A stretch of 64,000 nucleotides of DNA from Spirometra erinaceieuropaei (lineage: Eukaryota > Platyhelminthes > Cestoda > Diphyllobothriidea > Diphyllobothriidae), in contig CACRXP010000173.1 in NCBI GenBank assembly GCA_902702965.1, positions 225,305-289,304 of the forward strand, in the 5' to 3' direction. Position 1 is the stretch's first letter. Each line of letters starts with the position of its first letter. Under the pieces are notes generated by a model. The model saw nothing but the letters and a program-made list of their open reading frames with translations, did no database searches and was not told the DNA's origin. Position numbers and translations under genes: made by a program. This document shows positions 1 to 11,199 of this stretch, one piece after another.

Positions 1-2
1 TG

Positions 3-1832
3 GAACAGACCGCGGTGGGTGTTGATGGTCAACAATTCGCGCGACTCTGGGGCGACCTCGATCTGCAGATACGCGTCAGCTAGATCCAACTTGGCAAAGC
101 AAGTGCCACCATTCAGCAGGGTGAAAAGATCAGCCGGAAGCGATAATAAAAAGCAATTCGGCGTCAGTGCGGCATTGAGACCGATGGAGAAGTCAGCACA
201 AATGCGAATCGAGCCATTGGGCTTCTTAACCACAACGATTGGAGCGGCCCAGGCGGAGTAGGATACAGGAACCAGAACTCCCAATTCCTCTAGACGCTTC
301 AGTTCAGCCTCGACAAGTGGTAGAGCTGCATATGGGACTGGTCGCTTTCGACGGAAGACTGGTTGACTTCCAGGAGACAGATGTAGCACGGCTTGAGTGT
401 ATGTGCAACGACCCAGGCCGTCTTGGAACACTGGAGCAAAGCGTTTGAGAATGTCCTTGGCTTGGTCTGCAAGCACAGCGGGAATCTGCACCTGACTGCA
501 AACAACGCGGAGCGGCATATCGGCCAACCAAAGTTGTTCAATCCAGTCGAGATCAAGTAGGTTAAGGTCAGACTTGGTGATGTAGCAGATCGCGGTGATG
601 CTGGTACCGCGGAACGACACACAGCATTGCAGTTGCCCAATTAGCTGTACGAGACCACCGCACGCGCTTGTGGCGGACTGGGAAGTCTGCTGGATCGTGG
701 GGCTGCCAAGGGACTGCCAGAGTCTCTCAGAGATGATGGTGATACCTGAGGCAGTGTCCAGCTGTAGGCGTACTGCATGGCCATTGAGCAAAACGTCAAC
801 AAATTTTCTACGACCAGACGCATTGAGCTGGAAAGTGGCCAAGAGACTCAGAGAATTACCAACGGACTGGAGTTTGGACTTGCGTTTTGGCCGGAAACGA
901 TGCCTGGAATTAGGAATGGCGGGGGTCGGCTTGCCTTCAGAAGTTGGTACTGATTTGCAAAACCCATGACGGTGTCCCACCTGATTATAGCTTTGGCAGC
1001 GATGCTGGCGGAAAGTGCAATCCCGGTGGAAATGCCAATCGCCACAGTGCCGACAAGGGGATGGCGGAGATCTCGCCTTGGACACTTGCTTGGGCCGCGA
1101 TTTGGTCGATGTGACCGAATGGACTGAAAAAGATGAGGCAGGGTTCTGAATCATTGCAGAGTCGTGCCTGAGATTGATCAGCGTTTGGCACTCTGCTGCC
1201 AGCTCTTGGAGTGTGATAGAGTTGCTCTGCTGCACTTTGGACAGGAGACATGTCCGGATATCAGCATCCTTGGGGGACTGGAGGCCGCAGATAAATATAA
1301 GGCATTTAATCTGGTCTTCAGGGAGAGAACCGAGTTGGAAACGCCCACATTCACGATTAACAATGGGCGCATATGTGATGAAATCATCGGAATCTCGTTT
1401 GCACAGTTGCAGACACTGAAATCGAGTGTTGAAGAGGGATGATTGCTCACCAAAAATCTGCGACAACGTCTCAACCGTGACCTTGAAAGCGACCTCTCGG
1501 GGATTCTTGGGGAGGATGAAGTTTGCATAACGCTCGTGTTCAGCCGGACCCAGTTTGCGAAGTAGGAGTCGAACCTTCCATGCATCGTCCTGGGCAGCCA
1601 GATCGACTGAAAACAAGTCCTCGTATCGTTTGTACCAGGACTCAAAGGTGATATGGGCCTGCGGGTCATACAGGAATTCAGTGATGCTGCTGGCAATGTG
1701 ATCAACAGATTGTGAACCACCAGCCGCGCTTGATTGGCCCATGAATGAATTGGAAAGCTTGACGGTCAGAGCCTCCATCAGCTTCAGCTGCTGCTGCAAC
1801 ATCTGCTTCAAGTCAGCGTACTCGTCAGCCAT
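3..1832 (-). CDS. Ty3/Gypsy Gag-Pro-Pol polyprotein, 5' part, cut by window edge
   Basis: One frame stays open from an ATG at 1832 to the left edge (610 codons, no stop), so the C-terminal part lies outside the window. In order it shows: a Gag N-terminus rich in Leu/Gln; a capsid-like region; a zinc-knuckle region from about residue 260 ([13 protein letters not shown], a CX2CX3HX4C box) with a second box in which one Cys is Tyr; a retropepsin active site at about residue 359 ([11 protein letters not shown]); and the start of a reverse transcriptase from about residue 470, with RICADFS near residue 545 and KLDLADAY (motif A) near 580. It makes the structural and replication proteins of an LTR retrotransposon. 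Gag, protease and RT share one frame with no frameshift. The start is chosen as the first ATG after the LTR and primer site. The uninterrupted frame suggests a fairly young copy; whether it is complete cannot be seen here. Confidence 0.88.
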   Translation of the reverse strand, partial: MADEYADLKQMLQQQLKLMEALTVKLSNSFMGQSSAAGGSQSVDHIASSITEFLYDPQAHITFESWYKRYEDLFSVDLAAQDDAWKVRLLLRKLGPAEHERYANFILPKNPREVAFKVTVETLSQIFGEQSSLFNTRFQCLQLCKRDSDDFITYAPIVNRECGRFQLGSLPEDQIKCLIFICGLQSPKDADIRTCLLSKVQQSNSITLQELAAECQTLINLRHDSAMIQNPASSFSVHSVTSTKSRPKQVSKARSPPSPCRHCGDWHFHRDCTFRQHRCQSYNQVGHRHGFCKSVPTSEGKPTPAIPNSRHRFRPKRKSKLQSVGNSLSLLATFQLNASGRRKFVDVLLNGHAVRLQLDTASGITIISERLWQSLGSPTIQQTSQSATSACGGLVQLIGQLQCCVSFRGTSITAICYITKSDLNLLDLDWIEQLWLADMPLRVVCSQVQIPAVLADQAKDILKRFAPVFQDGLGRCTYTQAVLHLSPGSQPVFRRKRPVPYAALPLVEAELKRLEELGVLVPVSYSAWAAPIVVVKKPNGSIRICADFSIGLNAALTPNCFLLSLPADLFTLLNGGTCFAKLDLADAYLQIEVAPESRELLTINTHRGLF

Positions 1833-1842
1833 TTTAGTATCT

Positions 1843-1856
1843 CACCTGCGTCGCCA
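1843..1856 (-). promoter_or_regulatory. Putative primer-binding site of the Gypsy element
   Basis: On the minus strand, three bases after the LTR end, the sequence reads TGGCGACGCAGGTG. A TGG start close to the LTR is what a tRNA 3' end (CCA) needs for minus-strand priming. I could not assign the tRNA. The Gag ATG follows only 10 bases later. Confidence 0.5.
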
Positions 1857-1859
1857 GTT

Positions 1860-2235
1860 TGTTATGACCCGCCTGGTACGTGAAATCCTGTGGAGCGTAT
1901 GCGCACTCGACCCTTGTCCCCAATACCAACGTGGCAGAGAAGGAGAACGCGACCGGCCACGAAACTGTGTATTAGGAAATTGCAAGTCAAAATGAACTGG
2001 AAGTGACGCGTATTTATAACGCCTTACGGTGCTTCGCCGGCCTTCGGCCCAATACCCTTCGGGAAGAACATTCGAGACGATCCGGTCGATAATTCGAATA
2101 TGCTGATCGATCAGGCCCGCGAGGAAAAGCCAATGGAGAGGCGCCACGATTAAGATGACAGCGCAGTAGAGAAAACGCACGTTGCCTCCCGTGATTGGCT
2201 GGCTCTTGTTTTTGGGAGTGCCTACACTCCCAAAA
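1860..2235 (-). repeat. 5' LTR of the Ty3/Gypsy element
   Basis: This stretch lies immediately upstream of the Gag-Pol frame and is repeated, with scattered substitutions, as a solo copy at 36230-36604. On the minus strand it ends in GGGTCATAACA, a CA end. The outer end sits in a short inverted repeat (GGGAGTG...CACTCCC) around 2214-2232; the exact outer base is uncertain by a few nucleotides because the TG seen in the solo copy is not clear here. The partner 3' LTR must lie left of the window. Confidence 0.75.
2011..2018 (-). promoter_or_regulatory. TATA box in the LTR
   Basis: The minus strand reads TATAAATA, about 150 bases before the end of the LTR. The same octamer is kept in the solo LTR at 36383-36390 although neighbouring bases differ. 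It is a plausible core promoter for the element's RNA. Confidence 0.5.
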
Positions 2236-4839
2236 ATACCGTTAATTTTTCGACTGGGAGCATTGCTCTGGCTGTTGACATCGGATGTATTTTCTACAGT
2301 CTCCTTTTCACGTTGAGCTCCTTTTTTCGACGGGACCTAATCTACACCGTAATCGTGCGATATCCTTTAAAGCGGGAAACATTTAAAAAATATATAATTC
2401 GGATCTTGAAAGAGAGGCAACCGTCGTTTGGTCAGATATGTATTTGTGCAGCGTTCAGTCTATCTCATTTAGTAGTTTCTTTCATTTTGGAACAATTCCC
2501 TTTCCGGTACACTTTTTCCTCGGTTGATCGAAATTCTGTTTCGGAAAATGACTATACAGCCGAATAAGAACGCAATGAACACTTCGATCAAGAGGTCTGT
2601 GTGAACCTAGCCGGAGAACGCAAATACCATCCTCAGTAGTGATGAGGTCGAAGCATCTGGAATCGCGTGTTTATTTTAACGTGTTGGTTAAAAAAACTCG
2701 TCAGTGACCAACTGAAGAAATTCCTTTTCAAAGGAATTTTATGCTGGCGTACAGTACATAAATTCTCACACGATGTTTGGACAGTTGAAACCGTCAAATA
2801 ACATTGCGGGTTTACTACTGGAAACTTCCTTTAGCTCGGTTATGAGTGCATCGTCTGCATTGTCCCGCCATCCTAGAAGACCCGTTTGGTTAAATGTTCG
2901 TGAGGGACATTTGAGAACTTAATATGCAATCTTATTTTTTTGAAAAGACACGCCCCTGACATAGTCGATGCTATCTGGTAGAAACATAGAGATTCCCCGA
3001 CCCTTTTCTTCATTTCAGTCCATGGGCAGAGTCCGAATGCCGTCCAACAAGACTTCTGTGGTTTCTATCTGTTCATTTAGCTATGTCTCGGTTAGAGCTT
3101 ACAAGTCAGATTGAAGACTGGTTACAGTCAGATTGATTTCATCAAATTTGCTGAATAGACTCTGTACATTTGTGGAAATCATCATCATATTATTCCTTTC
3201 CTTCGATCTCTGGAAACTATACGCATGTCCCATTGATGGATATTCCGTATAACGTACCCAATCCACTATGTCAAGTTCGAATATGCAGATGTTTTGTGCA
3301 ACTGACGGTCAGTGTATTTGCCATTGATTTCTTCGGATAACTCAACAGAAACGAGAACTGTATTTGTAAGACCCAGTTATCGGCCATTTTGAGATTTATT
3401 TATCGCTGTCGCTCTCACGCTTTCTCAGTTCTGCTACCGGTGCTCTCTTTTCCATCCGACTGGTAGGTAATAGTAAAGATAAAAACACACTGCGCTGGTT
3501 GATTCGAAGATCGGACTTTTGAAAAAAAGAGTTCTGCCAGTTGTTAGCATCCTAGGACTACTTGCGGCGGTTCCGGTCAAGCTTCCTCCATGTTATTTAT
3601 CTCTAAAAGGGTTGGACAAAAGATATTTTGAGTTTCGACCGCCATAATTTGTTCTTAAGCGTCACTCAGTAACCTGTCGAATGTCCGAAAATCATTTTTA
3701 GATGATTCTTTTAAAGTCTCAGCAGAAACCTCCGGAAATTCCTGAACTACCGAGCAACGTGATCTGTCAGGGAAACGATTGATGACTGTATCCTGCATAC
3801 TTTCAAGGATGCATTCACATTTAGAGGTGGAGGAAGTGTAGCTCCTGTCACACTTATGACAACGACAGGCAATATTCAGGTGCCATCGTCAAGGTCGTTT
3901 GCGCAAAATTCCTGTTTACTTGTATAAGCAGATTTGTTACCGTTATACTATTGTCACTGGTATTCGCGGCTGCATTTTCTGGTTCCTCACCTGTATTTTG
4001 ACATGCTACTGGTACAGTATTATTTTGGACTTGATTTGTTTTTCGATTTGCCTGAGTCTTACACTGATAACGTCCTGTTGGTCATTAACGTTCTGTTGCA
4101 TGCACGTTCTTAGATCCGTAAGACCAGCATCCGATTTTTTCAACTTCGAGCATGACATATGCCCAACGATCGCATGATTTATCCTCTTATTCCTAAATTC
4201 TTACGCTTATGACGATTATGGGGTGCTGTGCCGACCCGTGCATGCAAACATTAAGGAGGCGAGTGCAGACATTAGATGTGAAAGTAATCTTAACAAGCTT
4301 TGCTCTAAATTTGGTGCCGCTGCTGCTCATGATACTATCGTAAAATTGCTGACAGTCCATGGACGTCGAACTAGGGAAAAGACGCATTTTCACTTTTGAA
4401 ACTATAGCGAATATCTCGAGTTTGTTTTGTGTGGCATATAATGGGCAGTTAGGACTCAATGTCGCGAATAGATAATTTATCAGATCCCATCTAACAGACT
4501 TACGCGCCACAAATAAACTCAAATTAGCAAATTAACTGTAGCATTTAAGATTTAACGGTATAAATGCGTGTCTCAAGGAAAGCTTGATACGATAAAAAGG
4601 AATCATCTCGCAGAAGTTGAACAGTACTTACCGACATCAACTCGTAACTTCTGTTTGTTTTAATCATCTGTTCACAATTCGTCTCTCGGTCTTTCAGTTC
4701 GTCCGAGCTAACGGTGGTGTTATTTCACGCACACCATACTTGGGGTGTATTTATTAACACTTTCCTGGTAATCCTTTCCTTCTTGTTTTTATCCTTGAGG
4801 TCTGCCTATTGAACGGTGATAATACGTTCTGCTTACCTT
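2236..4839. other. Non-coding stretch, nothing recognised
   Basis: AT-rich sequence with only short, unconvincing open frames (for example 2313-2567 and 3899-4177 on the plus strand, 4193-4522 on the minus strand). I see no domain, repeat or RNA gene. Confidence 0.5.
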
Positions 4840-6115
4840 TTCTTTCGGTCTGTACCTCGTACGTTTTATGTAAAGCGTAAATTGGTAAGATGAAAAAGTG
4901 CCAAGCGCCCCTTGGCGCTGAAGATAATCGGCAGTGTGCATAATGCATTACACGGTGTAGACCGTATGCACCTCACTGAATAGGGCAGAAAATCGTCGAT
5001 TGAATAGTCGCAACAACTGCCTTCAGTAGCCTATATTATTACTAAGTGTCTGGGCTGGCTAGTATTCTAAGAAGAGTGAAGAGCACCACGTAGTCTGAAA
5101 TGACTGTTAGGCAGAATTTCACAGAATTCTAAAACGTCCACGTGTAGTACAAACTTTTGGAACTCTGTTGCTTTCCATGACTCAAAGTCACTTCAACACG
5201 TGTTGAGGTAGGTGCCTACCTCGCTGAGAAAATTCAGTAGGAAGGTAAGTGTTAAGCAAACATATATTCTGGTCTATTGCCTGAACTTCCGTTGACTTAA
5301 GAATGGGTGGCGTCGTGCAACCGGTCGCTTTCGACCGACGACTCCTAACCCATAAACTCAGCAGCTTATTCACAACACCTAGATACACGTCATGTAGTGG
5401 ATCAAGAAAAAAATCGGAAATTAATTTTAGATTATAAATTAGAGATGGAGAGATGCCAACTCTGTGCTTGTCGTCTATTGGCTGCATAAAGTCCTCATCC
5501 TTCCTCATTCCTTGCCCTTCCTCTAGATAAACTACTTTTTCCTTATAAACTGACGCTGTACAACCTTCGCAGCCATGATAGGCATTGATTTCTTGATTTG
5601 TTTAACAAAGGCCCTAACAGGCGCATCACGAACTCGACTGCGATATGGACGTCAATTGAGCTCTTGAGTTGGTCTAAACAGATTCCCTGTTTCTGAACTG
5701 TTTTACAGAATTCGTAAACGTCTGACAGCTTACAGTTTCCGCGATAAATACCTACGGAAAATACGTCATTGACAAAGCGCCGCACCACTCTTCCTAAAAT
5801 AGGCCAAATTTCCGTCCTCGATTTTCTATAAACCTAAAGACCGTCAATAGCCAAGTTTTTAGCCACATTATCTGCTGCGGTGACTGTATTAATATGCAGT
5901 AGTCTACGAATTTGCCTTACCAAACCTACGTGCATGTATTCACCACTACCCATGGGGTTTACCTACAAGATATACGAAGCTCCGAAAAGCGTCCTTGGAT
6001 CGATTGGCAGTTCGGGCACAATAGGCCTTAAGATATCCAAAAGATCTCGCAAGTGTGAGTGCCCTATGTTGTATCCAGGAGCTCAATTTCGCAACTTCTG
6101 AATCGTTCAATTATC
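4840..6115 (-). pseudogene. Decayed DNA transposase of the animal 'DYMHLVCLGV' type
   Basis: Pieces of one protein family follow each other on the minus strand in the right order but in changing frames. From 6085: HSHLRDLLDILRPIVPELP followed by IDPRTLFG; then GSGEYMHVGL; AIDGL; TEIWPILGRVV; VFSVGIYRG; DAPVRAFVKQIKKS; YHGCEGC; MRKDEDF; DPLHDVYLGVVNKLLSLWV (5188-5508); ESWKATEFQKFVLH just left of that; then a weaker LLRLFNRRFSALF and IMHTADYLQR near 4900-5020. Intact relatives read 'ISVDGLPLFKSS..FWPIL', 'DAPARAFVK.IK', 'FPLDYMHLVCLGV', 'WKATEFRQFLLY'. At least two in-frame stops (near 5842 and 5967) and several frameshifts make it dead. The family belongs, from memory, to CACTA/EnSpm-like transposases; the superfamily label is less sure than the homology. 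I did not find terminal inverted repeats. Confidence 0.7.
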
Positions 6116-8640
6116 TGTTTGAATACAGCAACTACTTCCACTTGCCGTCTCTTGTGAAACTTCTGGATGGACGAATATCGCTGGACTGGTGGTAAGCAAT
6201 GTGCACACTTCCGATTCACGAGACTCTCGCCAACGAATTGTATTTAGCTAAAGCATTCTCCGAAGTCTGTTCCGATCTGTGTCTTTTCTGGACAATTTCT
6301 TTAATATCACGACGAGCCTTGTCTGCATGTCTCCTTATGCGACGTGTACGTGTGTTCTCAGACTCCTAGGTAAGCATTATTACCAAAATGTGAAAACAGT
6401 TAACAAGTATCAACCAAAAACAGCAATGTCACTCAAGCGCAGTCACGTCACGCCGTCAACACATGATAATGACGCTTACGCGCGCGCGCAGGCAGAACGC
6501 GATTAAAGAAAGGTGACTAACGAGCACTCAGATTACATTTAAGAGGCAACCAATGACGCGTCGGGGACTTATATCTCGAAAATTCGTCATTTCAGTATAT
6601 CGACTCGATATCCGTCTGCTACTAGGGATATAGCCAGTGTTACATAAATTCTCGTCTACACACTCCCTGTTCTAGGTTACTGCGTGTGTTGTGAACTGCC
6701 TGTCCTCAACTCAACCGAAACCTTTGACGGGTACGAAACCCTACTGTTTAAATAACCATCTTGGTGTGCGCCTCGCGCGTTTAAAGGGGTTGGGACCTTT
6801 GGTTTACGTCGGTAGGCATAAAGTCATGGTTGTGGTTCATATTGAAGGACGTTACCATAATTCCGCCCTTCTTTCTGTAAACCGCATTAAAAAAATTGGG
6901 TGTTTCGTGCCAAGTAATAGTAGTCGATATTTCCGACTGGACTGATTTTATTAGTGACTTCATCCAAGTCACTCAGTGACTGGGATTCCGGTCGGTCTGT
7001 AACCCAACAGGAAACCCTAGTAGCAAATCCGTAGCGAAGTGACAGCGAGTCGCTTAGGATAAGTCGCGACAGGTATGACCGACTATCGGATTTTGTCTAT
7101 TCGGTCGCTACGGAAACAACAGCGAAAAGTCGCGATACGACGCCACACAGCTCCGGGACGGGACATCATTCCTTTGTGGACTATGCCTTTTAGCACCTAC
7201 TAATTCGCAGGTTCTCCAGGAAAAATTTAACTGAAGGCTTTTTTCATGTAGTAAAAGAAAAGATTTTATTGTAAAGAAAAAGGCACAACTTATCTTCAGA
7301 TCTCCTGCGTCCGGTTCCAAGCCAAGGCGTATTAAGAAAATGGTTATACTAGCTGCCAGAGTCATGCAGTATTGGATCTGGCTGTGAACGTTGTTTCGTA
7401 GAGCGTCGAAAAATCTTAACCGCCTTCTGATGGCGGCCTCGAGCTCATACACATCTACTTGGTCCCTCTGTTCCAAGCCGCGTAAACATCTATTTAGCAA
7501 AATGAATTACACATAAGCAATAGAGTACCCTTTGATGACCTCGTATGCCTGTGAACCACAGGATTTCCTTCGGTTTTTGCCTCGTCGTCGAGGAGGGCAT
7601 AAAACACCCTCATGAAGTAATCATCCGTGCTGTGTCCGCCGAGAGAGACCAAGAATTTCCTCTATATGTCGTAAAATCCGTGAGACTTTACTAGTTGATT
7701 CCTGACCAACGAGTCATGAGGCCTACTGTTCACCTCCGGGAAGTCGAATTTCGTGCATATGGGCCGCCTTATGGAGTTGGTAGGCAAGGCAGCGTCCCAC
7801 ATTCTCGGAACAGACTGCAGATAGTTAACAAGCATCTGCATGGTGTGCAGGCTCCCATGGATTTTGTGTCGCAAAGCTCGTTAACTACCGAATCATGACA
7901 ATAGCAACGAAGTTGGACGACCAAACAAGAATAGTACCTGATAGACAGGTGTACGTTTATCCGCCGCGCGTATACGTAAAGAGCACAAATATGTGAAACA
8001 AGCTAACACAATGAGGTTTGTTTCCGGTGTGATGAGTCCTGGCCAGGGAGGTCGCATCTGGAGCGGATGCAAGCGTAACATTCTCCCCATCGTCGATACC
8101 GAAAGGAATCAGAGCTGGATCGCACCTTTATTTTCCTTTTCGAAAAGTTGTTGTATGCGTGGGACTGAAATGCCAACTCAGGTCGTGCTGTGACAGGGCC
8201 TTGTTCTACTGTGTGTGAATGACCGGTAACTTAGCTCAACTCGTTTGGCAGACTGAAGTTCTACGCTTCCAATCGATAATCTACACTCCAACAAGGAGTT
8301 TTCCCAAACGACAGACCCAGCCTATCTGTCGTCCTTGCTATTCTTTTTCTGTCGTTCCCCTCTGTCGCCATTTCTCTTGTTGATCAAATACATATTCCCT
8401 TGTTATCAAGTCGTTCGCGATCCTTGGTTTTATTCGTGTTTTGTGTGACTGCATAGAATAACCCTCAACCGCCTGCAGACGAAAACGCCAAGGACGTTGC
8501 AGTCGTTGCGCCAAAAAGGGGTAACGGAAGTCAGCCGTATCTGAATCTGTCAGCCTCTCTTCGCTTACTTACGGACAGTACGTTTTTACAAAATTAATTG
8601 ATTGAGAGTAAAGCTTTAGTCTTTTTGCGTCGACGGTCTG
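6116..8640. other. Non-coding stretch upstream of the canopy gene
   Basis: No gene recognised. The longest frame is 7108-7500 on the minus strand (130 codons) without a recognisable domain. A minus frame at 6781-6972 contains a FNMNHNHDF motif that faintly recalls FAR1/MULE-type zinc-binding regions, but nothing around it supports that. The last few hundred bases should hold the promoter and 5' UTR of the downstream gene; no clear TATA box stands out. Confidence 0.45.
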
Positions 8641-10883
8641 ATGGCGTATCTTATCGTCCTTATCAGCACAATCATCGCCATTAGAGGAAAATTTTGTGAA
8701 GGTTCTTTAAAGGCTGTAACGGTAGAGGATGCCTATGGAGTCAAACCACCAACTGCTTGTGAAGTATGCAAGATATTTGCTATCGAGTTCATGGACCGAT
8801 TTGAAGAAACGTCGAGTTCTGGACTTATTACCGTCGACTACGGCACTGAAGATGGACGACAGCTTCCCTACGCAACATCGTTAGCCTTTCTGCTATCCTA
8901 AAAATATTTTAGTGAGTTACGCTTGATAGAGATTCTCCAGGAACCTTTTCTTTGCGATAGGATGTTGCGATACAGGGTCCACAAAGAGCGCACTGATAGT
9001 ACCAGGTTTGAGAAACGAGTTCCACAAACGTTCGAAGTATTAAAAGAACTACTGTAAGCTTTTAACTTTTAATCATTTGTGCAGAGGTCGCGGTGTAGAC
9101 GTTAAAACTGACGTCCCTCATGAGCTATGGGATTCACCATCAGCGGAGATTACACTTCTTCAGAAATCCGTATATTTCTAAGATTTATTTCATTTCTTTA
9201 GTGTCAGACGATTTTAGAAGAATATGAAGGAGTTATTGAGGACTGGTTTTACAATCACCAACTCGACGAACCCTTTGACAGCTTCTTCTGTGCCAAGCAT
9301 ATGTTGGAGGGCCTTCCGTCCGGTGGGTTGTTTTGATTGTTCTGCTTCGAAAAGGTAGCCAATCAGTCGTACTTAACTACACCGCCCTCCATACTTGCAA
9401 ACTACTGTCACGAATAGCATGGCTTATAACCTGCTTATAGAGTCTAGCAGACGAGCGTTATACATTATCTGAGACTGCAATTTCTTCCTCTTCAAAAGTT
9501 ATATAGGTTCTGATGTTGAATTTCTTCGATGACTTCTATGGCATCCGTCAAGTTCTAACTTGCATTTTCTTTACCCCATTTGCCTTCTAAGCCCTGTACT
9601 TGCCTTTTTTAAAGCGTTTGATCTGTCACCAGATGTGCATAATTATCTAACCAAGCTTGCTACCGTCTCCTCACCACTAATCTTGGTGCGGCACACATTC
9701 TTATGCCTGTTCGGTTCTCGGGATTTTTATTCTGTTCTCATTTCCTTTTAACCAGCCTAGTACATTCACACGTGTCGGCGGCAGTTGCAGCCACTTTTAT
9801 CCAAAGTGCGGAAGTGCGTTTTGACTAGGACGGTTTACTTAAGTGGGGTTGTAGTGTTGATCATCGTCCAGCGTATTTCCATGATATTTCAGTCATGCCG
9901 GAGTAGTGGCTTTTAAATGTACTTCTTTTCGGCTGTCTGCAAAAATCGCACTCAGTAAAATAACTACTTAAGTGGTGTGTTTTTTCATCGGTTTTCCATG
10001 CGCTCCGGAATTCAAATATATGTTATAGAGAACATGATCGAAAAATGCTTTTTATACCCCTTCGGTAGAAAATCACGTCATCTTCAAAGTTTGTACTTTA
10101 ATAAAGGATGTATTTAGGTTGTAAAAACTTCATGATTATAGGACCTTTTAAGACCGTAAAATATCACTCCAAATAGCATAGTATTTGTCCGTCTGTTAAT
10201 GCTCCTGCGAAGTATGTAACATAGCTAACATCAAGTGAAAAATCTTATGGTATCTTCTTACTGGCCCAGAGGGATGTTCGATTCCCCTTGCATGGAAAGT
10301 ATACGGACTCTAGGCTGGGAACCCTAGACGCACGTGCAACAACAGGTCGGGCTCAAAATGCTTTGGGAACAAAAAACTTTAATCTAGATATACCCCTCTG
10401 AATATGAAATCTAAAGATTACGAGATTTGCCACAAAATGGGTACAATAAAGCATATCTATAATCATATTTTTTACAGGGCATATCTGAATTCGTGAGCGC
10501 ACGGAAAAACAATGAAAAAAACACTATTTAGCTAGTTATTTTTTTGTCGAATGGGGTTTTTACAGGAGCCTGAAACGAAGTGCTTTCGAAAGCCGACATC
10601 CTGGCGTGACTAAAGTATAATGGGGTTATGCTGCACATAAGTAATCCCTCTTAATCGAAAACGCATCTCAGAATTTCGGTCAACATTTCACAAGATCGGT
10701 CACTGGCTGGACGCACCCACATCATGTTCTTCCATAAATGCTGCTCAATATGCGCTCGTCAGTCTCTATTTATCATCGATTTATTATTTTTTGGAGTTAC
10801 GATTTTCCCTTAAATTTACAGACTGTTTAAAGGAGACTTTACCACAACCTTCCATACCTGCAAATGAACAAGTCGGTAAGTAA
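8641..10883 (+). CDS. Canopy-family (CNPY3/4-like) saposin-fold ER protein, five exons
   Basis: Exons 8641-8879, 8913-9053, 9085-9169, 9202-9322 and 10822-10883 join in frame into 215 codons plus stop. The first three introns are 33, 31 and 32 bp, the fourth is 1499 bp; all are GT-AG. The protein starts with a hydrophobic signal peptide (about residues 1-16) and then carries six cysteines at 40, 43, 94, 156, 185 and 197 in the canopy/saposin-B pattern, with CEVCKIFAIEFMDRFEET, RVHKERTDSTRFEK, VPHELWDSPSAE, EEYEGVIEDWF and FFCAKHML matching the family. Canopy 3/4 proteins are ER chaperone cofactors (PRAT4A/B), in vertebrates linked to Toll-like receptor maturation; the role in a flatworm is inference. 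No KDEL-like tail is visible. The last exon reads through ...NEQVGK to TAA, but the same bases contain a strong splice donor (G|GTAAGT at 10876), so a further exon is possible. Confidence 0.9.
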
Positions 10884-11199
10884 TTCACTTGGCGTTCGAT
10901 AGAATGGGCTTCATGTAAGTACCTCCTGCTCTCTACCATTAGTCATTGCTCAAGGGACGACTTCGTCCAAACATCTTCTAGGCGTCTTCCGTTTTGAGTT
11001 TTACTGGGGCTCCTTGAAAGCCTCCCTTTTAAAAACTTGTAATTGGTGTGGCTGCGATCATGCCTGATCTAGCTGGCCTCGATGATGTCCCGAACTGTAC
11101 CTCTCCATGCATCACTTGTGGAGACAATGTCGTTTTTACTCTGTCCATTCGGCAGCAGCCTCCCTCCGAACTGTCTTCAAGTTCTTCAAGTTGATAGCT
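10884..11199. other. Spacer between the canopy gene and a LINE relic
   Basis: No gene seen. It would hold the 3' UTR of the canopy gene if that gene ends at 10883; I see no AATAAA in it. Confidence 0.4.

Noticed and set aside
1178..1720. 180-codon minus frame as a separate gene
   Set aside because: Shadow of the Gypsy Gag frame on the same strand, which is longer and has zinc-knuckle and protease motifs.
6781..6972. FNMNHNHDF motif suggesting a FAR1/MULE transposase
   Set aside because: Single short motif; no transposase motifs around it on the same strand.
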